Positions 8,287 to 15,817 of a stretch of 36,978 bases of DNA are shown piece by piece. The notes beneath the pieces were generated by a model. It did not search any database. It worked only from the letters and a program-made list of their open reading frames with translations, and was not told the origin of the DNA. How positions within the stretch are numbered: the stretch's first letter is position 1; each line of letters begins with the position of its first letter. The DNA is taken from positions 1-36,978 of the forward strand of contig JAEWPB010000024.1 in assembly GCA_023399465.1 (NCBI GenBank), given 5' to 3'. This DNA is from Pseudomonadota bacterium (GTDB taxonomy: Bacteria; Pseudomonadota; Alphaproteobacteria; Rhizobiales; Rhizobiaceae). The translations under genes and the position numbers were made by a program.

Positions 8287-9111
8287 ATGGACGTCATCGT
8301 CATCAACCTTGCAGCGGCGACCGAGCGCATGGCGTTCCAGAAAGCCCAACTGGATGCCCTCGGCCTAGCCCATGAGCGCCTTCCCGCAATCGATGCCGAA
8401 AGCGCCCCGGGCATGAAGCCGGACGCCTACTGGAACACCTGGGAGCGGCCGCTGAAGAACGTCGAGAAAGCCTGCCTGATGAGCCACCGCGCCGCCTGGG
8501 CCAAGGTGGCAGCCAGCGGCAAGCCGGCACTGGTTCTCGAGGATGACGCCGTCCTCTCCGACAAGGCCCCGGCCCTGCTTGACGAACTTGCACGGACAAA
8601 GGGCATCGACCTTCTCACCCTAGAGGTACGCGGCCGCAAGAAACTCGTCGCTCGGGACAAGACCGGGTCGCTTGCAAAGCTGCCAATCCGTCGCCTCTAT
8701 CAGGACCGCACCGGTGCTGCCGCTTACGTGCTCTGGCCGTCCGGCGCTGCCAAGCTGCTGAAACGCACCGAAGACAAGGCGGGCCTTGCCGATGCCGTCA
8801 TCTGTGCCGCCTATGAACTTCAAGCCTATCAGGCCGATCCGGCGCTCGCCCTGCAGATCGACCGCTGCGCCCGCTATGGTATCCCCGAACCAATCGCGAC
8901 GCGGTCGTCGATCGATGCCGCAAAGCCTCCCCTTGCCCCTGAAGTGGGGGCTGGAGCTTCGCCGCAACTTGCCTTCCGGATCCGGCGGATACGGGCACAG
9001 ATGCGCATGGGGTTGCGACAACTCGCCAAGGCCCCCGTTGCGGTGCGCCGGGACATCGTGCTCGATCCCGCCGATTTCGATTTCCTCAAGGCATTGCGCC
9101 GCGGCAGTTAG
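8287..9111 (+). CDS. Glycosyltransferase family 25 (LPS biosynthesis)
   Basis: 274 residues. The ATG at 8287 gives the classic GT25 N terminus (DVIVINLAAATERM); a longer frame reading back into lpsB is not needed. The family marker LEDDAVLSD (about residues 83-91) supplies the acidic nucleotide-sugar and metal site. GT25 enzymes add galactose or similar sugars to LPS oligosaccharides. It begins 16 bases after lpsB and is surely co-transcribed with it. It ends 10 bases before the convergent gene at 9122-9853. The sugar and acceptor are not deducible. Confidence 0.86.
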   Translation: MDVIVINLAAATERMAFQKAQLDALGLAHERLPAIDAESAPGMKPDAYWNTWERPLKNVEKACLMSHRAAWAKVAASGKPALVLEDDAVLSDKAPALLDELARTKGIDLLTLEVRGRKKLVARDKTGSLAKLPIRRLYQDRTGAAAYVLWPSGAAKLLKRTEDKAGLADAVICAAYELQAYQADPALALQIDRCARYGIPEPIATRSSIDAAKPPLAPEVGAGASPQLAFRIRRIRAQMRMGLRQLAKAPVAVRRDIVLDPADFDFLKALRRGS

Positions 9112-9121
9112 CCGTGCGCGC

Positions 9122-9853
9122 CTACCACCAGCCGGTGCGGTCGCGCCGGTGCAGCGCACGCAGGCGGGAAAAGGCCGTGTCGTTCACCTGCAGCCGGTCG
9201 AAGATCGTCTTCAGAATGAGGCCGACCGGCCCTTCGGAAAACACGGTGTCCATCCGCCAGCGCATGTTGCGCAAAGTATCGTCGGTGCCGACGGTAAAGC
9301 AGGAGAGGCCCTCGAACAGCGGCACGAGGTCGGTCTGCAGGCGTTCGACCCGCTCGCCTTCGACGGCATTGTCGGCGGCACCGGTTATATACCGCTCGCT
9401 CTCATAGATCTTCACGGTGTTGACGAGCACCGATCCCATCAGCGCCGCATTGCGGGTCGCCGGGTCGGGATCGTGATCGGCAAACGTATCGCAGGCCGAT
9501 ACCAGCCAGCGGACATTGAGATGACCGCACAGGAATTCGGCCTCGCGCTCCCAGAGATCCTTGAATTTCGCGTAGGTTTCCTCGACCCGGAACTCGCGGC
9601 GAATGAGCACGATAAGCTTGGCGTGGTGATATACGAGTTCGGGCTGTCCGGAAAACTCCTGCCGCAGGTTGGCAAGATGCTGATCGAGCGACTTTTCCGA
9701 GCCGCGGGTCTGATGTGGTTCTGCTCCCTCGACGAGAGTCGCCTTCAATTCCGCCAGATCGATGTCGTCATTCAGATGCTTGCCGCCGCCAAAACGCTTG
9801 CGATGCTGGTTGAACGAAAAGAATCGCTCCAGTTTGCTCTTTTTGCGCGGCAT
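9122..9853 (-). CDS. Conserved-looking hypothetical protein, no family recognised
   Basis: 243 residues. The start at 9853 is preferred over an upstream in-frame Met because AAGGAAGG sits 7-8 bases before it. The N terminus is very basic (MPRKKSKLERFFSFNQHRKR), followed by a predicted helical, charge-rich soluble protein with no signal peptide or membrane helix and no motif I know. There are acidic and aromatic patches around FKDLWEREAEFLCGHLN (about residues 100-116). Codon use resembles the neighbours. It sits convergent to the GT25 gene within the LPS block, which suggests but does not show a role in surface polysaccharides. Confidence 0.75.
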   Translation of the reverse strand: MPRKKSKLERFFSFNQHRKRFGGGKHLNDDIDLAELKATLVEGAEPHQTRGSEKSLDQHLANLRQEFSGQPELVYHHAKLIVLIRREFRVEETYAKFKDLWEREAEFLCGHLNVRWLVSACDTFADHDPDPATRNAALMGSVLVNTVKIYESERYITGAADNAVEGERVERLQTDLVPLFEGLSCFTVGTDDTLRNMRWRMDTVFSEGPVGLILKTIFDRLQVNDTAFSRLRALHRRDRTGWW

Positions 9854-9929
9854 GCAGGCCCTTCCTTGAAACTCAATCGCGCAGATCGCGGGCATTTGCC
9901 GTGTTTCGCCTTGTCATACGGCATATCTT

Positions 9930-9955
9930 TGACACTATGATGCGCCGCAGTGTCA
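9930..9955. promoter_or_regulatory. Perfect inverted repeat in a divergent promoter region
   Basis: TGACACT (9930-9936), 12 bases, AGTGTCA (9949-9955). It lies between the divergent genes starting at 9853 (minus) and 10094 (plus), about 77 bases before the minus-strand gene. The symmetry suits a dimeric repressor or activator, but the cognate protein is unknown and a chance repeat is possible. Confidence 0.4.
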
Positions 9956-10093
9956 CGTGAACAGAAAAAGTTAGAGTCGCGGATCGCGAACCTCAAGGAT
10001 GCGGAGCAATCCGTTCTTGCCAATTTCCACGGCATTTGTCGAGCGCATGTTCAACACAATGGCCGCATGCGGCGGCTGCCAAGAGAAGGCTGA

Positions 10094-10696
10094 ATGACCG
10101 TCGTTTCCAAGAACTTCGTATTTATTCACGTCCCCAAATCGGCAGGCCGGTCGATCACCAAGATGCTCGGCGGCGAAACCCGCAATATCCCAACGCATCT
10201 CCCGCATTTCTGCCTGAAACGTTATGGTCTCGAGGACCGCTTCAGCTTCGGTTTCGTCAGGAATCCCTGGGATCGCGCCGTCTCGATGTACAATTTCGCC
10301 TGTCAGAAGAAGCTGCGGCCGGATGAATCCTCCGACTATCAGGAGCGCGCCCGCACCCTGGGCTTCAAGCGCTGGCTGATGGAAGACGCCCGGTTCCTGG
10401 AACAGGACGAGCAGTGGAAATCCGATGCGCTTGCCCCGATGCAACGCCGCCCGCAAATGTTCTGGCTCGACGGTTGCGACTTCATCGGCAGGGTCGAAAA
10501 CATCGACGACGATTTCAGATACATCCGCCGGAAGGTCGGCCTGCGGCGCGGTTTGATATTCTCGAGGATACCGAAGAAGAATTCGACCGTGCGCGGAAGG
10601 TACCAGCAATACTACGACGAAGAAAGCAACGCTTTCATCCAGCAGCACTTCCGCCCCGATATCGAGCGTTTCGGATACCGCTTTGAGGACAGTTGA
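10094..10696 (+). CDS. Sulfotransferase family protein (PAPS-dependent)
   Basis: 200 residues, a compact sulfotransferase of the carbohydrate type (sulfotransferase family 2). The 5'-phosphosulfate loop is FIHVPKSAGRSI (about residues 9-20), with the Lys that contacts PAPS, and the 3'-phosphate site is GFVRNPWDRAVSMYNF (about 53-68). Such enzymes transfer sulfate from PAPS to a sugar hydroxyl. AGAGAAGG precedes the start. Placed among LPS glycosyltransferase genes and followed by a pyruvyltransferase, it probably sulfates an LPS or other surface glycan; S. meliloti is known to sulfate its LPS. The acceptor cannot be read from the sequence. Confidence 0.85.
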   Translation: MTVVSKNFVFIHVPKSAGRSITKMLGGETRNIPTHLPHFCLKRYGLEDRFSFGFVRNPWDRAVSMYNFACQKKLRPDESSDYQERARTLGFKRWLMEDARFLEQDEQWKSDALAPMQRRPQMFWLDGCDFIGRVENIDDDFRYIRRKVGLRRGLIFSRIPKKNSTVRGRYQQYYDEESNAFIQQHFRPDIERFGYRFEDS

Positions 10697-10822
10697 CCCC
10701 ACGACCTTAGCTAAACCGCATATTCGAAAGTCGATTGCAATAAAGTGGCACATACTGTTCAAGAATGGCATTTCACACACGCGAGTCGGCTCCTCCTGGC
10801 CTGCTCCTTGCCAGAGAAACAG

Positions 10823-11644
10823 ATGAGTTCACGAAAAAAGCCGCTCCGCCTCTTCTACAGCCGCAGGCGCAACGGTGCGGTCAATTTCGGCGATGATATA
10901 TCGCCAATCCTCGTTTCCAGCATTACCGGTCGCAAGGTGGAACATGCCCGCGTCTCACAATGCGACCATGCCGCGATCGGCTCGATTATCGAAATGATCG
11001 TCGAACGGAGGGCCAAGCGTCTGCTGAGGGCCCGCCTGTCGCCGATCCGTGTCTGGGGTTCCGGATGCCTGCGGCAGGGCGGACCGGTTACGCGCTTTCT
11101 GCTCGAACCGCTGGCGCTTCGCGGCCTGTTGACGCGGGACCGGCTGGGTTGCCGGGGCGACTTGCCGCTCGGTGACCCCGGTATCCTTTTCAATCGCCTG
11201 CACACACCCGCCTCGACGAAGCGTCATCGCTGGGGCGTGATTGCCCACTATACCGATCACGGTTCTCCCCTCCTGCAGAAGGTCCTCGAGAACACGCCGA
11301 ACGTGAAGCATATCCCGCTCGACATCGATCCGCTCGAGACATTGCGGCTGATCGGCGAGTGCGAACACATCGTCTCGTCAAGCCTTCACGGCCTGATTGC
11401 CGCCGATTGCTTCGGCATCCCGAACTGGCGGATCGCCTTCGAAGGAAAGCTTGATGGCGGCGACTACAAGTTCAGGGACTATGGCAGCGCCATCGAACGC
11501 AGCGCCTTCGAGGCAATAGCGACACCTCGAAGCGGCAGCCTCGACGACCTGCTGGCCACGGGCTACCCGGACTTTTCCTATTTCGCAGGGCTCGACGCCA
11601 TTGCGGCAAGGCTCGAACGGGCGCTACGCGGATCGTTTGACTAG
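10823..11644 (+). CDS. Polysaccharide pyruvyl transferase family protein
   Basis: 273 residues from the ATG at 10823; an upstream in-frame GTG (10745) would add 26 residues that do not look like the family. N-terminal NGAVNFGDDISPILV and C-terminal SSSLHGLIAADCFGIP (near residue 188) are the two hallmarks of the pyruvyl transferase fold, which adds ketal pyruvate from phosphoenolpyruvate to sugars in exo- or lipopolysaccharides. It lies 126 bases after the sulfotransferase on the same strand, so both may add negative charge to the same surface glycan; that is inference. It ends 10 bases before the convergent glycosyltransferase gene. Confidence 0.85.
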   Translation: MSSRKKPLRLFYSRRRNGAVNFGDDISPILVSSITGRKVEHARVSQCDHAAIGSIIEMIVERRAKRLLRARLSPIRVWGSGCLRQGGPVTRFLLEPLALRGLLTRDRLGCRGDLPLGDPGILFNRLHTPASTKRHRWGVIAHYTDHGSPLLQKVLENTPNVKHIPLDIDPLETLRLIGECEHIVSSSLHGLIAADCFGIPNWRIAFEGKLDGGDYKFRDYGSAIERSAFEAIATPRSGSLDDLLATGYPDFSYFAGLDAIAARLERALRGSFD

Positions 11645-11654
11645 CGCTCCCCTG

Positions 11655-12548
11655 TTACTTCCTGAAGATCGTTTCCGCCGACGCCTCGAAGCTGAAATCG
11701 TAGTTTATCAGCGCCGACTTGAAGGCGTCGGACAGGTCGCTGCTCCCGCGTTCGCTGGATGGCTTCTTGGAGCCGTCGACGAAGGCCTTCAGTGTGCGGG
11801 ACGCCTGTTTCTGGTCGACGAACGGCCGCATCTTCTTCTTTTGCGGATAGTAGAACAGCCGGTCGCGCAGGTCGCGCAGCCACGGCCGCGGGAACCGGAA
11901 GATCCCGTCGTTCAGCCAGATGCTGGCGACCTCCGTGTCCTTGGCCACATTGAACCAGGCAAGGGTCAGCAACACCTGATCCCAGACATGCGGATTGGCG
12001 CGACACAGGTCCGCCCATTCGGCGACGATCCTGCCGGCGGCCTCGGTCTTGTTCAGGTAGACGAAGCTCGAGATGTCATACCAGCCGTGGCGCCGTACCA
12101 CCGCGAAATCGAACGGGTTGTCGAAGACGAATTCCGGCCGCCGCAGGATCTCGGCGTCCGCATCCACCCAGCAGATCGGTCCGTCGCTCTCTTCCCAGGC
12201 CCGTTTGATGAACGCGGATTTAAGCCCCGTATTGGCCACCCAGGTTCCCAGCGACTCGATCGCCTCGATGCGATGTGGCAGGCCAAGGCGGTCGAGCGAG
12301 GCACGCAGGCGATCGGCAAGCGCCTCGTAGGGCGTGTTGGCGGTGTAGTAGGAAACGAACAGCGGCGGCGTCTGTCGATGCCGTTCCATCAGCCCGATCA
12401 GGGATCTGAGGTTGGCAACACAGGACAGGTCCTCGCCGCCGGGACGGCGCACATGCGCGATCTCGTGATGCCGCCGCGGCAGGGCGGCGTTGGCCGCACC
12501 CCACCGTTCAAGCCGAAGCTCGCCGAGATAGTCGTCGTAGGAAGTCAT
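11655..12548 (-). CDS. GT-A-like glycosyltransferase with DXD motif, in operon with lrp
   Basis: 297 residues, cytoplasmic. The motif ICWVDADAEIL (about residues 123-133) is a typical DXD metal and nucleotide-sugar site, followed by conserved-looking aromatic segments; the general pattern is that of rhizobial LPS transferases with a nucleotide-diphospho-sugar fold. It starts 6 bases after the lrp stop, so the two are one operon. In S. meliloti the equivalent position after lrp is held by the lpsCDE genes, which LsrB activates; whether this gene is a true lpsC orthologue I cannot decide. Sugar and linkage are unknown. Confidence 0.75.
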   Translation of the reverse strand: MTSYDDYLGELRLERWGAANAALPRRHHEIAHVRRPGGEDLSCVANLRSLIGLMERHRQTPPLFVSYYTANTPYEALADRLRASLDRLGLPHRIEAIESLGTWVANTGLKSAFIKRAWEESDGPICWVDADAEILRRPEFVFDNPFDFAVVRRHGWYDISSFVYLNKTEAAGRIVAEWADLCRANPHVWDQVLLTLAWFNVAKDTEVASIWLNDGIFRFPRPWLRDLRDRLFYYPQKKKMRPFVDQKQASRTLKAFVDGSKKPSSERGSSDLSDAFKSALINYDFSFEASAETIFRK

Positions 12549-12554
12549 TTCGCC

Positions 12555-13022
12555 TCAGATCTCCACCAGACCGAGCTTCTTCACCTGGCGAATGGTCAGC
12601 ATCGTGCGCACTGTGTCGACATGCTCGTTTGCAGTCAGCACCTCGATGACGAAATCCTGGAAACGGGTCAGGTTCTCGGCAACGCAATGCAGGAGGAAAT
12701 CGCTGTCGCCGGAAACCATCCAGGCCTGCCGCACCAGCGGCCATTCGGCCGTCGCGGCGGCGAAGGCCTTGAGGTTCGAATCCGACTGGTGCTTCAGACC
12801 GACCATGCAGAACGCCACCAGGTCGAAACCGAGGACCGGGGCGTTCAACATTGCGTGATAGCCCTCGATCACGCCGGCTTCTTCAAGCTTGCGCACCCGC
12901 CGCAGGCAGGGCGGCGCGGAGATCCCGACCCGATCGGCGAGTTCCACATTGGTCATGCGCCCGTCGCGCTGCAATTCGCGCAGGATTTTGATGTCGATAG
13001 CGTCCAGTTCAGCCCGCAACAC
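12555..13022 (-). CDS. lrp: Lrp/AsnC family transcriptional regulator
   Basis: 155 residues, full family length. An N-terminal winged helix (about residues 5-60: LDAIDIKILRELQRDGRM, then the recognition region SAPPCLRRVRKLEEAGVI) is followed by the RAM effector domain, which normally binds an amino acid and drives octamer formation. AAAGG lies 10 bases before the start. It is divergent from trxB across 238 bases and heads the operon with the glycosyltransferase at 11655. In S. meliloti the gene here is lrp3 of the lrp3-lpsCDE operon, a reported direct LsrB target; synteny suggests the same control. Confidence 0.9.
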   Translation of the reverse strand: MLRAELDAIDIKILRELQRDGRMTNVELADRVGISAPPCLRRVRKLEEAGVIEGYHAMLNAPVLGFDLVAFCMVGLKHQSDSNLKAFAAATAEWPLVRQAWMVSGDSDFLLHCVAENLTRFQDFVIEVLTANEHVDTVRTMLTIRQVKKLGLVEI

Positions 13023-13260
13023 GGAGTACCTTTCTTGTCGTCAGATTTTCCTTCTATCGGAAGAGCTGAATTACGCAAGATTGTTTCGCCACGGTAAACA
13101 AAAATTACCCCACCCCTATTTGCCCTGTTGGTATCGCAGGGCTGCCCTTGAATAAATGCATGGAGCAATCATAAATGAGGCGGCAAACAGGCGTATCCGC
13201 TGGTATTTTGCCTCGCGGCGAAATCGCGGACAACCGCCTGTGTACTTGAAAGGACATGCA

Positions 13261-14235
13261 ATGACCGCCCGTCACACCAAGGTGCTGATCATCGGCTCCG
13301 GCCCGGCCGGATATACCGCTGCCATCTATGCATCGCGCGCAATGCTCGAGCCCGTGCTGATCGCCGGGATGGAACAGGGCGGCCAATTGATGATCACCAC
13401 GGACGTGGAGAACTATCCGGGCTATGCCGATCCGGTCCAGGGCCCGTGGATGATGGAGCAGATGCTCAAGCAGGCGACCAATGTCGGCGCCGAGATCGTC
13501 AACGATCTCGTGACCGAGGTAACGCTCGACAAGCGGCCCTTCGTCATCAAGACCGATTCCGGCGCGACATGGACCGCCGATACGCTGATCATCGCCACCG
13601 GCGCCAAGGCCAAGTGGCTCGGCATCGAGAGCGAACAGATTTTCCAGGGTTTTGGGGTTTCGGCCTGCGCAACCTGCGACGGCTTCTTCTACCGCAACAA
13701 GGACGTCATGGTCGTTGGCGGCGGCAACTCGGCTGTCGAGGAGGCGCTCTACCTGTCGAACATCGCCCGGTCCGTGACCGTGGTGCATCGCCGCGACGCC
13801 TTCCGCGCGGAAAAGATCCTGCAGGAGCGGCTGTTCGCCAAGGGCAATATCGAGGTCATCTGGAACGCCGAGGTCGCCGAGATCACCGGCACGCCGGCCA
13901 AGCCGCCGATGCCGCCTTCCGTGACCGGCGTCCGTCTGCGCGACACGAAGTCCGGCGCCATTACCGACATGGCGATCGACGGCGTATTCGTGGCGATCGG
14001 CCACGCCCCCGCGGTCGAACTGTTCGACGGCAAGCTCAAGCACAAGCCGAACGGCTATCTCTGGACGGCACCCGATTCGACCGCGACCAATGTCGAGGGC
14101 GTCTTTGCCGCCGGCGACGTGACCGACGACACCTTCCGCCAGGCGGTGACCGCCGCCGGCATGGGCTGTATGGCAGCGCTCGAGGCCGAGCGTTATCTCG
14201 CCGGGCACCAGCCCGTCGCCATGGCTGCGGAGTAA
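13261..14235 (+). CDS. trxB: Thioredoxin-disulfide reductase TrxB
   Basis: 324 residues. This flavoenzyme passes electrons from NADPH to thioredoxin. It shows the N-terminal FAD site IIGSGPAGYTAAIYASRA (about residues 9-26), the redox-active CATC (about 137-140), the NADPH site VVGGGNSAVEEALYL, and the C-terminal FAD motif GVFAAGDVTDDTFRQAVTAAG. The start at 13261 is preceded by AAAGGA; the open frame extends upstream but without coding signs. It is followed after 22 bases by the redox regulator lsrB, so the pair is probably co-transcribed and functionally linked in thiol homeostasis. Confidence 0.97.
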   Translation: MTARHTKVLIIGSGPAGYTAAIYASRAMLEPVLIAGMEQGGQLMITTDVENYPGYADPVQGPWMMEQMLKQATNVGAEIVNDLVTEVTLDKRPFVIKTDSGATWTADTLIIATGAKAKWLGIESEQIFQGFGVSACATCDGFFYRNKDVMVVGGGNSAVEEALYLSNIARSVTVVHRRDAFRAEKILQERLFAKGNIEVIWNAEVAEITGTPAKPPMPPSVTGVRLRDTKSGAITDMAIDGVFVAIGHAPAVELFDGKLKHKPNGYLWTAPDSTATNVEGVFAAGDVTDDTFRQAVTAAGMGCMAALEAERYLAGHQPVAMAAE

Positions 14236-14257
14236 ACTCATAATGCGAGGCGGGGGC

Positions 14258-15154
14258 ATGCCACTGGACTGGGACAAGCTGCGTATTTTCCACGCAGCAG
14301 CGGAGGCGGGTTCGTTCACGCACGCCGCCGACAAACTGCATCTGTCCCAGTCGGCGATCAGCCGCCAGGTGAGCGCGCTGGAGCAGGATGTCGGCGTCAA
14401 GCTGTTCCATCGTCACGCCCGCGGCCTGATCCTGACCGAGCAGGGCGAACTGCTTTACCGCACCGCGCACGACGTGCTGCTGAAACTGGAAACGGTGAAG
14501 ATGCAGCTCACCGAGACGACGGAGACCCCGAGCGGCAAGCTCAGGGTCACCACGACCGTCGGTCTCGGGCAAGGCTGGCTGACCGACAAGATCCAGGAAT
14601 TCCTGCAGCTCTACCCGGATGTCCAGATCCAGCTCATCCTCGACAACGAGGAACTGGACGTGAACATGCGCCATGCGGATTGCGCCATCCGGCTGCGCCA
14701 GCCGCAGCAGTCCGACCTGATCCAGCGCAAGCTCTTCACCGTGCACATGCACGTCTATGCGGCCCCGTCCTACATCAACCGCCATGGCGAGCCGCAATCG
14801 ATCGAGGACCTCGACAACCACAGGATCATCAGCTTCGGCGAGCCGGCGCCAAACTACCTGCTCGACGTGAACTGGCTGGAGACGGCCGGACGCTCGTCGG
14901 ACAACCCGCGTCCGCCGCACCTCCAGATCAACAGCCAGACGTCGATCAAGCGCGCCTGCCTGCTGGGCATCGGCGTGGCGCTGCTGCCCGACTACATCGT
15001 CGGCCGCGATCCCGGCCTCATCCAGCTGGCGATCAGCGCCGACGTGCCTTCGTTCGACACCTATTTCTGCTATCCTGATGAAATGAAGAACGCCGCCAAG
15101 CTCAAGGCCTTCCGCGATTTCATCGTCGCCAAGGCGCGCAACTGGAATTTCTGA
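14258..15154 (+). CDS. lsrB: LysR-type regulator LsrB (VtlR)
   Basis: 298 residues from the ATG at 14258 (GAGGCGGGGGC precedes it; an ATG at 14243 adds five residues). The winged helix at residues 3-62 contains FTHAADKLHLSQSAISRQVSALE, and the periplasmic-binding-protein-like effector domain follows. Synteny (after trxB, before AbcR genes and an arsR gene) identifies it as LsrB of Sinorhizobium, called VtlR in Brucella and Agrobacterium, which controls LPS, redox genes and AbcR sRNAs. Cysteines occur at 142, 234 and 271, all in the effector domain; S. meliloti LsrB is reported to sense oxidants through effector-domain cysteines. The four downstream sRNA genes are its likely direct targets. 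Confidence 0.9.
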   Translation: MPLDWDKLRIFHAAAEAGSFTHAADKLHLSQSAISRQVSALEQDVGVKLFHRHARGLILTEQGELLYRTAHDVLLKLETVKMQLTETTETPSGKLRVTTTVGLGQGWLTDKIQEFLQLYPDVQIQLILDNEELDVNMRHADCAIRLRQPQQSDLIQRKLFTVHMHVYAAPSYINRHGEPQSIEDLDNHRIISFGEPAPNYLLDVNWLETAGRSSDNPRPPHLQINSQTSIKRACLLGIGVALLPDYIVGRDPGLIQLAISADVPSFDTYFCYPDEMKNAAKLKAFRDFIVAKARNWNF

Positions 15155-15199
15155 CCCTCTATGAGGGCGGATTTTCCGGGCCAAGCGCAATCCTTGCGC
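15155..15199 (+). terminator. Weak hairpins after lsrB
   Basis: CCCTC-TAT-GAGGG (15155-15167) followed by CGGATTTTCC, then GCGCAA-TCC-TTGCGC (15185-15199). Either could end the trxB-lsrB transcript before the sRNA array, but the first has only a 5-bp stem with a poor T-run and the second has none. Confidence 0.4.
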
Positions 15200-15226
15200 G
15201 AGCGCCGCACCAGCTAAGCGTGTAGA

Positions 15227-15281
15227 GCATGGCAGTCATGCATAATTATGTATTGCCGAATGCTCACAAAAACAGCATATC
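15227..15281 (+). promoter_or_regulatory. AbcR copy 1 promoter with LsrB-type box
   Basis: Inverted repeat GCATG-GCAGT-CATGC (15227-15241) with a LysR T-N11-A pattern, then 11 bases, -35 TTGCCG (15253-15258), 17-base spacer, -10 CATATC (15276-15281). The repeat centre is 54 bases before the predicted start at 15288. Same layout in copies 3 and 4. Confidence 0.75.
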
Positions 15282-15287
15282 GCCCAT

Positions 15288-15403
15288 AGCTGATGCATTT
15301 CGCGGGGCTCCTCCCAGTACCGCCGCAACAGCTGTTCCCCTCTGGAGGTTGTATGACCTTCACAAACTACAGGCCCCGGAGCAATCCAGAGGGCCTTTTT
15401 TTT
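15288..15403 (+). ncRNA. abcR: AbcR-family (alpha-r15) trans-acting sRNA, copy 1
   Basis: About 116 nt, start inferred 7 bases after the -10. The 5' stem AGCTGATGC pairs with GCAACAGCT, with an inner GCGG/CCGC stem exposing the loop CTCCTCCCAGTA (anti-Shine-Dalgarno CTCCC at 15311-15315). A single-stranded GTTCCCCTC (15334-15342), a second stem GGAGG/CCTTC, and an intrinsic terminator follow. This is the known architecture of the Hfq-dependent AbcR sRNAs of Rhizobiales, which bind ribosome-binding sites of ABC-transporter mRNAs. Position between lsrB and an arsR-type gene matches AbcR1/AbcR2 of S. meliloti. Confidence 0.88.
15371..15403 (+). terminator. Terminator of AbcR copy 1
   Basis: Stem AGGCCC (15371-15376) / GGGCCT (15391-15396) with an inner GGA-GCAA-TCC hairpin, followed by eight T (15396-15403). 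Confidence 0.85.
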
Positions 15404-15445
15404 GCGTTGTCGCCAGCCGGCCGTGCTGGAAGTCATCTCTTGCCA

Positions 15446-15473
15446 TTGAAAAACCTGCATCTGATGCCATATG
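15446..15473 (+). promoter_or_regulatory. AbcR copy 2 promoter, without the inverted-repeat box
   Basis: -35 TTGAAA (15446-15451), 16-base spacer, -10 CATATG (15468-15473). The upstream region keeps only a decayed version of the box (GCTGGAAGTCATCTC, around 15425-15439) at a different distance, unlike copies 1, 3 and 4. The -35 is closer to consensus than in the other copies, which suits activator-independent transcription. Confidence 0.65.
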
Positions 15474-15479
15474 CGTGTT

Positions 15480-15593
15480 GGCTGATGCATTTGACGGCTT
15501 CCCTCCCAGTGCCGCCGCAGCAGCTGTTCCCCTCTGGAGGCTTTGACCTCCATACCTGCAGGGCCCTGGACATTCCGGTGGCCCTGTTTTTTT
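15480..15593 (+). ncRNA. abcR: AbcR-family sRNA, copy 2
   Basis: About 114 nt. It keeps the 5' stem (GCTGATGC / GCAGCAGC), an inner CGGC/GCCG stem, a loop whose anti-SD reads CCCTCCCAGT (one base different from TCCTCCCAG of the others), the GTTCCCCTC linker, a perfect GGAGG/CCTCC second stem and a terminator. Stem changes relative to copy 1 are compensatory, which supports a functional RNA rather than a decayed repeat. Its altered loop and promoter suggest a different target set or expression pattern; that is inference. Confidence 0.85.
15559..15593 (+). terminator. Terminator of AbcR copy 2
   Basis: Stem CAGGGCC (15559-15565) / GGCCCTG (15580-15586) followed by seven T (15587-15593). Confidence 0.85.
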
Positions 15594-15621
15594 GACATAG
15601 TCTATCGAGTTAATCAAAAAT

Positions 15622-15676
15622 GCATGGCTGGCATGCGCCGTTCGCCCTTGCGCGCTGCACAATAAACCACCATATC
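15622..15676 (+). promoter_or_regulatory. AbcR copy 3 promoter with LsrB-type box
   Basis: Inverted repeat GCATG-GCTGG-CATGC (15622-15636), 11 bases, -35 TTGCGC (15648-15653), 17-base spacer, -10 CATATC (15671-15676). Repeat centre 54 bases before the predicted start at 15683. Confidence 0.75.
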
Positions 15677-15682
15677 GCACTC

Positions 15683-15801
15683 AGCTGATGCACATGGTGG
15701 TTTTCCTCCCAGTGCCACCGCAGCAGCTGTTCCCCTCTGGAGGTTTATTTGACCTTCACACTTTAAAGGGCCCTGGAGCGATCCGGCGGCCCTCTTTTTT
15801 T
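15683..15801 (+). ncRNA. abcR: AbcR-family sRNA, copy 3
   Basis: About 119 nt. 5' stem AGCTGATGC / GCAGCAGCT, inner GGTGG/CCACC stem, loop TTTTCCTCCCAGTG, linker GTTCCCCTC, second stem GGAGG/CCTTC and a terminator. The inner stem is entirely different in sequence from copies 1 and 2 yet still pairs. Upstream box and RNA are close in sequence to copy 4, so these two look like the most recent duplication of a roughly 196-base unit that includes the promoter. Confidence 0.88.
15767..15801 (+). terminator. Terminator of AbcR copy 3
   Basis: Stem AGGGCC (15767-15772) / GGCCCT (15788-15793), one C, then seven T (15795-15801). Confidence 0.85.
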
Positions 15802-15817
15802 ACCGACTGGTAAAAAT

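Noticed and set aside
13140..13175. A possible LsrB box between lrp and trxB (ATGCATGGAGCAATCAT)
   Set aside because: It shares GCATGG and CAT with the AbcR boxes but lacks the second CATGC half at the right distance; too weak to list as a site, although LsrB control of this region is known in S. meliloti.
15229..15598. Short open frames on both strands with repeated peptides (for example VPPQQLFPSGG)
   Set aside because: The repeats come from translating the conserved AbcR core; there are promoters and terminators for RNAs instead and no convincing Shine-Dalgarno sites.
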